This document shows, one piece after another, positions 54,836 to 64,000 of a stretch of 64,000 nucleotides of DNA. The DNA comes from Tuctoria greenei. Its lineage: Eukaryota > Streptophyta > Magnoliopsida > Poales > Poaceae. Each line of letters begins with the position of its first letter. The stretch's first letter is position 1. The notes under the pieces are model-generated. The model made no database searches. It had not been told where the DNA came from and was given only the letters and a program-made list of their open reading frames with translations. Location of the stretch: positions 126,941,498 through 127,005,497 of the forward strand of contig JAYESD010000008.1 of the NCBI GenBank assembly GCA_036927565.1, written 5' to 3'. A program made the position numbers and the translations under genes.

Positions 54836-55127
54836 AGCTTCCTGGAGAAGTCGGAAATAAAATTTAGACCTAAAAGCTACAAGTTTGAAGTGTTCAAGTC
54901 ATCCACACATCGTCAAATCCTTTTGGTACATGTTCACAATCAAATTATGTACATCTACCAGGGGCAAACATGATAAAGGACAATGTATTGAAGACAAGGA
55001 CAACAGACAAGGACAACAAAATGGAATTCATTGCAGAAACAGTGGATTTCATTCATTGGAAGTACTGGATTACATAATTAGGGTTACAACAAAAGGCAAA
55101 GGGAAAAGGTCCTAGCTACTGGAGGAT

Positions 55128-57925
55128 CTAAGTCTTGTGGAGAAATGAGGCAACCTTCTCAGCAGCTTCTTGGACGCTAGCTTTGGCGGCATCCTCCTCT
55201 TCGGTAATAAGTCCTTCGAAGACCGGATCGAGAGAAAATTGAGGGTCTCGGCTTTTGTAACACGCCAAGACATACTCAACGATGTTATTGGCTAGAGATT
55301 TTACCTCTGTCTCCAACTGGTCGGCGATGACGTCACCTATTGTGTCGAGTTTACTGCCAGCAGAGCCAAGTGCCACCAGCGTTTGGTCCAGCTCCTGTGT
55401 TGGGTTCTCCGGACGTACTAGACTGAAACCAAGAGGCATCATAGCTCTATCTGCACGTCCCAGGAAATCCCATACCAGCAGGGATTTAGTTGCCCTCGAG
55501 CTCCGCAACTCCTCTAGTGACCTCCGGGCGCCCGCTAGTTCTGAACTTTCCCGAGCAAGGCGCTCAACCGCTTTAGCATGTTGCTACATACTCTCAGCTA
55601 CTTGCTTTTTGCGGTCGGCTAGCTCCGTCTCGCGGGGGTGGATTCGGTTCCGCCGTTCAGCCAGGTCCTTCTCCCTGCCTCTTACTTTTCCTTCTCTGGT
55701 GGCAACATCAGCTTCTCTTTTCATGAGCTCTTGCTCTAGTTTCCAGTACTTTTCCTCCTCCTTACTCCACAAATCAAACTTCTTAGAGCGATCTGCCAAA
55801 TTTTGCTCAGCTAGAGTCAACTTTTGACCAAACTCCTCCACTCTTTTCAAAACATCCTCCTGTTGTTCCAGGAGCTTCTCTTCTCTTTCGTCAAGGTCTG
55901 CTCGATGCTTCAGGAGAACCTCATTTAATTCATTGAGGTTCTCGTGACGCTCATCAATTGCATCACTCCTTTCCTTGGCATGCTAGAGAATCTCCCGAAA
56001 ATTAGCGTCGAGATCCCTGATGGCGGCTTCCTTCTCCTCCAGCAATTTGCCCCAATATTCCAGCCGGGCCTTTTCCTTCTTGACCCACTTCTTTTGGTCC
56101 GCAAGCCTTGTCTGCGCCAGCTCGGTCTCGAAGTGAAGTCTGTTGCACCAGCGCCTCAAGGTAGGACCCGCTTCTTCGAGGACCTTGCTGTCATGGTCGA
56201 ACGCGAGATGGACCTGTTGTAGGCTTGAGCAGGCATTGTTAATAGACAACACCAAAGGAATAGGCTCCGGACCTGCCAGGGTCATCTTCGCCGGCTCCAG
56301 AGGGTCTTCAAGGACACAAATAGGGCCCCACGCTACAATCGTGGTTCCCTAAGCTTCTGGCACTGGGGCCGCCCTCTGGGAGCTCTTGGGTAGTAGCTGA
56401 GGAAGAACCCACTGAGGGAACTTCTACCTCCGGGGCCGATGTTGAAGGTCCTGTCGCATGAACTTCAATTGCTGGCTCCGCGGGTGGAGAGCCTGCCGCT
56501 GCCTCTTCATGGTGTTCTGGCTCATGCATGGGCACCTCCGGAGTAATTACTTTCGGGGTGGTCGTTGGAGCTTCACCCGAAGCCACTTCCACCACTGGCT
56601 CGAGCGCTGGTACATCAATCATCTCCGTCTTGGCAGCCGGAGCTTCAACAACTTCCAGCTCAAGGGCCAGAACATCAAGTTCCAATGACTCGGTTGCCGA
56701 GGCATCAACGAATGCCAGCTAGGGAGACAGAGCTTCTGACACCACCGACTCTCCTGCCGAATTAGCAAAAACTTCTGGCACACCAACCGGAGCCTCGGAC
56801 ACCTCCGGCCCCAAAGCTGGAGCCTCCACCATCTCCGCGTCCGGTGTCGGAGCTTCAGTTGTTAGTGTTGCTGCTAGTGGAGCGTCTTCATGTATGTCTC
56901 CCCCGTGGTCCGGCGCTACCACGGGAGTCTCTGGCATAAACTCTGGATCTAGATCCACGACAGCTGGTGCTAGAGCTGTCGTGACCTTGACCAACACTTG
57001 AAGAGGCGCGGAGGTCCGAGCTGGAGCTTCCTTACACACTGTTTTGGCCGCTGCAACAGAATTCAGAGCTTTAGACCCTGTCTTTTATGCTTTGCCGTCG
57101 AAAGATTGGAAGATTCAAAACATGAAAAAAATAAGAATGGCAAATCAAGGTGAAAAAGCAAAGCTTGCCTTCGGAAGCTACCACTCAAATCAGCGCGGAA
57201 CTTCTTTGCCAGAGGCTCAGAGTCGAAACCTGCCATGGTTAGCACAGTGGAAGCTCCGGAATGACGCCCGGAACCTGCCGTCGTCGACGATGTTGCCTCA
57301 GCCGTAGCCTTCCTTGGCTGAGAAGAACTTCCGGACCTGGATCCCATAGCTGGTTCCGGGAGCGGAGTTGACTGTACGAAATTGGCGCCTCTCGAGGATG
57401 CTTGCACCGAGGGAGGTGTCGCCACAGAAGATCTCCATCGCCAGGGAGAAGGGGAAGTCGTAGATGAAGCAGACGTGACGGAGCTCCCATCAGCGTGCCT
57501 CAGCTTCCTCTTCCGGCTGGAAGATTCAGCTGGCTCCTTGACCTTGCCCTTGCTGATGTAATCAACTTTTTGGCTCGGGATAGGGGCGACCACCTCCTCA
57601 GAAGCTCTAGGAATCACAACCCTGGAGACCCTGTGCTTCTCCACTTCACCCAGGTCATCTAGCGCCAGCATCCTCCTCTGGGGCTCCCTGCTGAACTCCG
57701 GGGTCATGTTCAGAGCCAAGAAAGCAGCAGGCTGCGCCAAGGCATTAGTCCCACCATGGCGTACGCCGAGAAGTACACCATCTCGCCACGGCGCTCCTTC
57801 TTGAAGCGGAGCTTGCCGTCACAAACCAAGTGGTTGAAGGAGTCGCTGGACCATCCCATGAAGGTCCGGACCTTCATCAGATTGTCCTTGCTCTAGATGA
57901 GGCTTTTGGGAAGACCTAACTCCAT
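55128..57925 (-). pseudogene. Antisense additional ORF of element B (central domain deleted)
   Basis: ATG at 57925 (MELGLPKSLI followed by TAG), then GWSSDSFNH, GEMVYFSAYAMVGLMP at about 57760. The sequence then jumps to AQPAAFLALNMTPEFS, so about 600 bp of the conserved domain present in copy A is missing. It continues with a Ser-rich region, a conserved-position intron (57051-57168) whose donor is GC rather than GT, a Val/Pro/Ala/Glu-rich region and a coiled coil (EEFGQKLTLAEQNLADRSKK), to KVASFLHKT and stop at 55128. Stops near 56720, 56350 and 55585. Confidence 0.72.
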
Positions 57926-58464
57926 CGCGGCAAAGTGGAGCAAAATAGGATAAAGCTAGGCAAAGTCTGGGAGGCTCTGAGCGCGAGTTTGATCGAAAGC
58001 GTAAAGAGTCCTCAAACCGTGCGGACTTTCCTTCTTAAGTAAGCCTCCATGATGCTTGGATGGAAACCGCAATGAGGGCAAGTCTACATTACAAAGAATC
58101 TACCCCATCTATGAAAAATGGGCCCGGGGCCACCCCGACGAAGAAGTCGAGGTTATTACCCCAGGTGAACCGTTGTCATGATGGGCGGCGGGAAGCCCGA
58201 GGGTGGCAGTCTGACAAGGTGCTCGAAACCGATACAATTTTTGTATTGGGAACCGACGACCTTCAATTGCGTGAGATCCACACTCAAAGATCTCATCTGT
58301 CGCATTCAAAACAAGTTACGTGGCGAGAGTTCAACCCCGGACCATCACCCCAACGGTACATCGGAAAACCTTTGAAGTTGCAGCGCGAGAATCGAGGATG
58401 GCCCCACCTCTGGTAGAATAACTTAACCCAAAAGGTTTCTCCCAGAGGTAGGCCCGGGGGCCAC

Positions 58465-59159
58465 AGTCGGTACCCTGAGTACCGTGTACCCCATGATAGT
58501 GCAAGAAGTACAAGGGAGTTCCACCTGTTAGAGCCAAAGACATCCGAAGGCCCCACATGTCACACGACACTGAACCTACCTCCTTCATATGGGTAGCTTT
58601 GGGATTACCACGTGTAGTATAAGACCGGAGCTAAACTCCATACATAGGGAAGCTCCGCGCTTAACAAGTGTCCAGTGATCTCGGACCTAACACCCATTAG
58701 AAGGAAGCCCTAGTGCCTCCACGTGTATAGCAGCTCCGAACCTACCTCCCAGCGAGGGAATGCTCCGAAGCTGCTACGTGTTGAGCCTCCGGACCTACGC
58801 TACCAACGGGAATACAGACGGATCTCAAATGGCATAAGCGTTCAAAGGACAGTTACTGCTACAGTTACAAGGCCTGATTATGTGCCATTAATGATATTAA
58901 TGGTGCACGATCAGAAGTCCCTTAATACTGGTAACGCCACAATTAAGGTGCGTTATCACGTTATTAGGGTGCTTAAACACACTTAATTGTGTATTAGGTA
59001 AGAATAACCACCGAGGCCACATGTCGGGCTAGGCAACTCATGTAACAACCATCCCTTGGTCAATAAAAGGGATGCGTTGCACGGTACAAAACAACAAAGC
59101 TTATACGCACGTAAGCACCAGTAAATCCTCAATTCAACAACACACACCCCGTGGAGTAG
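58465..59159 (+). repeat. LTR palindrome, left arm (3' LTR part of element B)
   Basis: Starts AGTCGGTACCCTGAGTACCG (TG changed to AG), continues through the U3 55-bp repeats, TATA-equivalent CAATAAAAGGG (59073) and stops at ACACCCCGTGGAGTAG. Its reverse complement matches 59169-59768 plus 62610-62707 over its whole length, by eye roughly nine in ten bases identical. Confidence 0.85.
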
Positions 59160-59894
59160 GGTATTATGCTACTCCAAGGGGTGTGTGTTGTTGTATTGAA
59201 GATTCACTGGTGCTTACGTGCGTATAAGCTTGGTTGTTTTGTACCGTGCAACACATCCGTTTTATAGACCAAGGGATGGTTGTTACATGAGTTGCCTAGC
59301 CCGACATGTGGCCCCGGTTGTTATTCTTTTCTAATACACAATTAAGTGTGTTTAAGCACCCTAATAACGTGATAACGCGCCTCAATGTTGGTGTTACCAG
59401 TATTAAGGGTCATCTGATCATGCGCCATTAATATTGCATTTATGGCACATAATCAGGCCTTGTAACTGTAGCAATAAGTGTCTTTGAATGCTTATGCCGT
59501 TGGAGATCCGTCTGTATTCCCGTTGGTAGCGTAGGTTCGGAGGCTTAACACGTGGCGGCTCTGGAGCTTTCCCTCGTTGGGAGGTATGTCCGGAGCTGCT
59601 ATACACGTGGATGCACTGGGACTTCCTTCTAATGGGGGTTAGGTCTGGGATCACTGGACACGTGTTAAGCGCGGAGCTTCCCTATCTAGGGAGTTTAGCT
59701 CCGGTCTTATACTACACGTGGTAATCCCAAAGCCAGCCATATGAAGGAAATGGGTCCAGTGTCGTGTGTGTAACACCCTCATTTTCATGTATCATGCCCT
59801 GCATACATTCATAAACATGTCCAATATTAATCCACATAAAAAGGAATAAGTTTAAAATTGATTTAGAACAAAACCGCACTTAAGAATTCTAGGA

Positions 59895-60300
59895 AGTGCG
59901 GCTAGTCCGTTTTTGGTGCGGACTAGTCCGATTTCTCTCTGACCTCGTTCGGACTTGTTCGTTTTTGTTGTGGTCAAGCCCAATTTCCCTTTGGACACTT
60001 TTGGACTTGTCCGGTTCTGAGCGGACTAGTCCGGCGTTCCAATTCCCTTGGAAATTTCGCTACGTCCCTGGATTTGTCTGGACTAATCTGGTCTTCCAGC
60101 GGACTTGTCCGTTTTCCTCTCTAAATAAAATCGGACTTGTCTGATTTTAGGCCAGACTTGTCTGTTTTTCCCCTCTAGATAAGTTCAGACTTGTCCAATA
60201 TCCATTCCGGACTTGTCCGATTTCTTTCTGACTAACTTCGGACTAGTTCGGGCCTTTTCAGATTTGTCCGATATTTTGCGACTCCGAGTTGATCTTTTGT
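59895..60300. repeat. GGACTTGTCCG / GGACTAGTCCG palindromic word cluster in the solo LTR
   Basis: More than 15 occurrences or one-mismatch variants of CGGACTTGTCCG and GGACTAGTCCG spaced by 10-30 bases of T/C-rich sequence, with further copies at 60785-60825. It lies upstream of the LTR TATA box. Confidence 0.8.
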
Positions 60301-60431
60301 TTCACGACTTGTTTCTTGGGTTTTACATTAAGTGGCCTAGGGACGTCATGCTTAACTCTTTTAGATCCCATGTGGGACTCTAAACCTACCTCTTCTCATC
60401 TCAAACTCGAAATCCATCTGACCCTAGCCTC

Positions 60432-60448
60432 CACCTCTATATAAACAA
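60432..60448 (+). promoter_or_regulatory. TATA box of the solo LTR
   Basis: CCTCTATATAAACAACCCC, a strong plant TATA context, about 100 bp below the GGACTTGTCCG cluster. Confidence 0.55.
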
Positions 60449-62252
60449 CCCCACCCCTAGACTTGACATCTATTTGCCACTTTTCCCCTAGTTCGTGAGT
60501 AGCCGCCATCAAGGAGGGAGGAGGAGATCCCAAGCAAGAAGAAAAAGAGGAGGAAACAAAAGAGGATCAAGATCTCCATCAAGTTTCGTTCTACATCACC
60601 AACTCATCACCAAGTTCTTCATCAACCCTAGGTCGTCAAGATCCAAGTGTTGCCTCCAATATTCTTGGTTCATTGGAGTCCTAAGCACCTGGTATACCTT
60701 CTATTCTCTTTCCCTTACGTGAATCCAACCCCATTTTTTGAAATTCACGTCGATCTAGAAAACCCTAGTTTGCTAGTTCTGCGAAGTGCGGACTAGTCCG
60801 GCCTCCTACGGACTTGTCCGATTTTCCGGATTAAAATGTGTTGAATTAATTCAAAAATTAGATCTAATCAACTCCAAACCTGTGTATACTTGTTAACAAC
60901 CATTAAAGGTGATTATTAAATAATAAAAGCAACTTATTAACTAGTTCCACCTTGCATTTGCATTAATCATGCATGTCATGCCATATTGAGTAATATTTGT
61001 GCACTCTTTGATTGTGTTTCTTGTCTTTTATATTTATTGTGTGGATTAGACGGTTTTGCGCTAGAGAGCATCGCGGAGGATCTTCAGCACCAAGAGTTTG
61101 AAGGCTTTGACCCGAACCAATCTCAAGAGCAAGGCAAGTGTCCTTGAAGCATATTGATCTTGTTTTAAAATCAATGTTTTGTTCGCAAAACTGCATGGTT
61201 GTGTCAATTTGATGGGAAATCCTATGTTAGGAAGTTTACTAGCTTTGTTTAACCACCCTTGTCACCTGGAATACATGGTAGAGTCGGGAAGAGCCCTTTA
61301 CCTTTTTGCTTTGCTTAATTAATTGGGATGGGAAAACAACTATACCTTTTAATTATGGATTAATGAAATTATGATTAATATGAACTGGTTAATATGATAT
61401 GGCAAATGGGTGATCTAAGAAAGACTGGTATGTGGATGGGTTCGATGATATGGTGGTTTGCTTGCTTTGGATCTAAGGACCGGTTCATGCGAGAATAAGT
61501 GAGGACTACAGTGCCACCACGAGGCCAAGTATGGGTGCGGCGTAACTGATTAATTAGGGCTTTGCCAGTGCTATTTGGACCATTAATGGTGCTTGGGGAA
61601 GGGGTAGTCAGATTGGGTTTGTTGATGATTGGTGGGACTACCCTGGCATCCGAATGGCTCAAGAGGGGGCCCTTGGTTGAAGATGTGCCCAGTTGAAGGC
61701 ATCGCCACCAGTGAAACCTCAGTGGGGTCTAAATAGGCTAGTAATCCCTTTGTAAAGGCTATTTTGTGATCTCTGGGCCACACACCGATGGAAGTGTGAG
61801 ACGGCATAATAGAGGTTCTAGTCATCGAAAGGTGATGAAATCACAAACATGTGGGTAAAGTGGTACAAACTCTGCAGAGTATTAAAACTATCATGATAGC
61901 CGTGCTCCCGGTTAAGAGCACCTGGACAACTTCCATGATTATAGGGTACTTGAAATTTGGGATGGTTATGGTTTGGTGATGGTTATGGCTGGTTATGAAT
62001 TAAATTCTGATATTGATTATGGTTAATGGTAATGAGAAATCTGGAGTTTGGATGATGGTAATCAAATATGGACTGGTATTATGATAACTATATGGTTTAT
62101 GATGGGTTTATTTCATATACATATAATATATTGCTTTTCAAATGTTTTAATATACTTTTCAGCACTTAGCCACTATTATATTCATCATTTGTATCAGCTA
62201 CATGTCATACTTTGCACAATTGCTGAGTACGACATGTACTCACCCTTGCAAT

Positions 62253-62273
62253 CCCCCCCCCCCCCCCCCCCCC
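62253..62273. repeat. 21-base poly-C run in the solo LTR
   Basis: Uninterrupted C from 62253 to 62273. The Tekay LTR has a shorter run at the same relative place (23095-23106). The exact length may be an assembly or sequencing estimate. Confidence 0.8.
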
Positions 62274-62710
62274 GAACTGTTGTAGGTCAAGATTGGGAGT
62301 GTAACGATGATAATATGGAGTTCTAAGCCGTGTCTACCTCCAGCTTTGCCTGTGGAGTGTTGGAGCTGTGCTATCCCTTTTGCTTAGTTTGCTTAATTAG
62401 TTATTTTTGCTGCATTAGTTGAACTCATCATTAATATTTATTAGAGCTTGTATTCGAGGATGATATTAATTGTGTAATAAAATCTGTCAATTAATCTTGT
62501 TCTGTGGTAATTGTCTGCATATCCTTTTGTGATGCACTTGTGTATGTGTGTTGAACGTCTTGGGCACACATATATTGCACTTGGTTCATTTTCGGAACTG
62601 GGTGTCACAGTGTGACACGTGGGGCCTTTGGAGGTCTTTGGCTCTGACAGGTGGAACTCCCTTGTACTTTTTGCGGTATCATGGGGTACCCGGTACTCAG
62701 GGTACCAAAA

Positions 62711-63184
62711 ACAGCGTTACCGGTATTAACAGTCCTCTGACCGTGTGTCATTAACATGGTATTAATGACATGTAATCTAGTCTTGTAGACTGCTTTAACT
62801 GCCCTTGAATGTCCACACCGTTGGAGATCCGACAATCTTCCCGTTGCAGACTTAGGTCCGGAGGCTCGACACGTGGCAGCTCTGGAGCTTCCCTCTGTGG
62901 GGAGGTGGGTCCGTAGCTGATATACACGTGGTAGCACCAGAGCTTCCCTCTACTGGGGGTTAGGTCCGGGGCCACTGGACATGTGGCATGACTAGAGCTT
63001 CCCTATACAAGGAGATAGGTTTGGCCTCACATTACATGTGGCAGTGCTGGAGCTACCTGAACGAGGGGGGCAGGTCCTGTGCTGCAAGACATGTGTAGCC
63101 TTCAGAGGTCTTCAACTCAGACAGGTGGAACTCCGCGAGTTTACTTGCAGTATCGTGGGGTACCCGGTATGCAGGGTACCGACA
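62711..63184 (-). repeat. Truncated LTR of element C
   Basis: Starts in mid-LTR (GCGTTACCGGTATTAACAG) directly after the palindrome arm and ends GCAGGGTACCGACA. 55-bp repeats with CACGTGG or CATGTGG cores are clear (about 62871, 62926, 62980, 63035). The R/U5 half is missing. Confidence 0.8.
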
Positions 63185-63721
63185 GTGGCCCCTAGGACCA
63201 CCTCTGGGAGAAACCCTTTGGGTGAAGTTATTCTGCCAGTGGTGGGGCCATCTTCCATTCCCACACTTCAGCTTCAAAGGTCTTTTCATGGGCCATTGGG
63301 GCGACGGTCTGCAGTTAAACCATCGCCAAGTGGCTCTTCTTGACGCGACAGGTGAGATCTTGGCATGCAGATCTCACGCAATTGAAGGTTGCCGGTTCCC
63401 AATACAAAAATTGTATTGGTTCCAAGCGCCCTGTCAGGTTGCCGCCCTCGAGCTTCCAACTTCCCATCATGACCACGATTCACCTGGGGTAATAAATTCG
63501 ACTTTTCTGCCGGAGTGGACCCAGGCCCATTTGTCATTAACGGGGTAATATTTTGAAATGAAATCTTGATCCCAAAGCGGTTTCCATCCAAGCGTTGCGG
63601 AGGCTTACTTAAGAAGGAAAGTTTGCACGGTTTGAGGACTCTTTACGCTTTCCATCGAACTTGCGCTTAGAGCCTCTCAACCTTTGCATAGCCCTTCCAA
63701 CCTTTGATCCACTTGGCCGCG

Positions 63722-64000
63722 ATGGAGTTGGGTCTGCCCCGCGGCAAGATCAAGAACGACAAAGATCTGTCATGGGTTTGGGCCTACATGGGGTGGTCCA
63801 GTGACTCCTTCAACAACGTGATCCGGTTCAGCAAGCTTCCCTTCAAGAAGGAGCGCATCAGATAGATCGTCTACTTCTCGACGTACTCCATGGTAGGTCT
63901 GATCCCGCCCTTCTCAAGCTTCCTGCTGATGTTGTTGGACTTCTACAGACTCCAGCTTTATCACCTCGGCCCCCACTCCTTCTTGCTAGTGGCAACCTTT
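63722..64000 (+). pseudogene. Antisense additional ORF of element C (start only)
   Basis: ATG at 63722 (MELGLPRGKIKNDKDL), then GWSSDSFNNVIRFSKLPFKK, a TAG at about 63863, IVYFSTYSMVGLIPPFSSFL and LGPHSFLLVATF at the window end. It keeps the ATG that copy A lost. The TAG is not shared with copies A or B. Confidence 0.75.

Larger units (their letters stand above)
52277..59159 (+). mobile_element. Tat element B, plus strand, deleted from LTR into pol
   Basis: Starts within the second RNase H region of pol, keeps the integrase, tandem repeats, antisense ORF and polypurine tract, and ends in a partial 3' LTR (58465-59159) that is the left arm of the palindrome. Gag, protease, RT and a true 5' LTR are missing. 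Confidence 0.75.
59769..62609 (+). mobile_element. Solo LTR of a Tekay-like Gypsy element
   Basis: 2841 bp, TGTAACACCCTCATTTTC to AACTGGGTGTCACA, with 5-bp duplication GTGTG on both sides (59764-59768 and 62610-62614). It shares short landmarks with the Tekay LTR at 20133 (CTCAAGAGGGGGC, GGCCACACACC, ACTCTGCAGAGT, a poly-C run before the 3' end) but is otherwise different, so it is a related family. No internal region, so recombination between two LTRs is the likely origin. Confidence 0.85.
59169..62709 (-). repeat. LTR palindrome, right arm (interrupted by a solo LTR)
   Basis: Begins CTACTCCAAGGGGTGTGTG after a 9-bp spacer (GGTATTATG, 59160-59168), runs to 59768, is split by the solo LTR 59769-62609, and ends TACTCAGGGTACC at 62706. 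Net length (about 698 bp) equals the left arm (695 bp), so the whole arm is mirrored. Confidence 0.85.
62711..64000 (-). mobile_element. Tat element C, minus strand, runs off the right edge
   Basis: Truncated 3' LTR 62711-63184, polypurine tract, then the antisense ORF on the plus strand. Same layout as the left end of element A; the rest is outside the window. Confidence 0.75.

Noticed and set aside
59769..62609. Non-autonomous TRIM/LARD or gene-bearing element
   Set aside because: Single LTR-like unit with TG...CA ends and a 5-bp duplication, no internal primer site or second LTR; solo LTR is the simpler reading.

Overview
The window is plant nuclear DNA made almost entirely of nested transposable elements. 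I see no intact host gene, rRNA, tRNA or CRISPR array. The element set is two CACTA elements (one with an Ulp1-type gene), an Ale-like Copia, a Tekay-type chromovirus with an extra upstream ORF, and Tat-lineage Gypsy elements with antisense ORFs. Together with spliced exons and very GC-rich 5' leaders this suggests a grass, probably panicoid; the species cannot be fixed from sequence alone.

Layout. (1) 1-12633 is the right part of a large CACTA element (CACTA-1), whose left end is outside the window. It carries a broken TNP2 transposase gene (minus), a central promoter field built from about 700-bp direct repeats and CAGGCGG hairpins, a small acidic-tail gene (minus), and a plus-strand gene joining a Ptta/En/Spm domain to an Ulp1 cysteine-protease domain. 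It ends in CAGGCGG subterminal repeats and a TAGTAGTG terminus. (2) 12830-17675 is a complete second CACTA element (CACTA-2) with a TAC target duplication and GAGACG subterminal repeats. It has no transposase. It carries a fragment of an Argonaute PIWI domain, a five-exon SUMO-conjugating E2 (UBC9/SCE1-like) copy, and a second copy of the acidic-tail gene. (3) 18365-35398 is a Copia element with 5-bp TSD TTCAC and TA...CA LTR ends. A 12.3-kb Tekay chromovirus (20133-32452, TSD AAAAA) split it just before the integrase zinc finger. (4) 35406-51750 is a Tat-type Gypsy (H, plus strand), split by a near-full-length Tat element in the opposite orientation (A, 36914-50569). (5) 51751-64000 is a mosaic of further Tat pieces: two truncated LTRs, an integrase-plus-antisense-ORF remnant (B), an LTR palindrome with about 700-bp arms, a Tekay-like solo LTR (59769-62609, TSD GTGTG) inside one arm, and the start of another minus-strand Tat element (C) that runs off the right edge.

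Order of events from the nesting: Copia came before Tekay; H came before A; the palindrome came before the solo LTR. Almost every reading frame is broken, so the window is a silenced graveyard. The most unusual material is the gene cargo and shared accessory module of the CACTA pair (SUMO E2, Argonaute fragment, Ulp1 protease next door, acidic-tail gene in both) and the inverted LTR palindrome.
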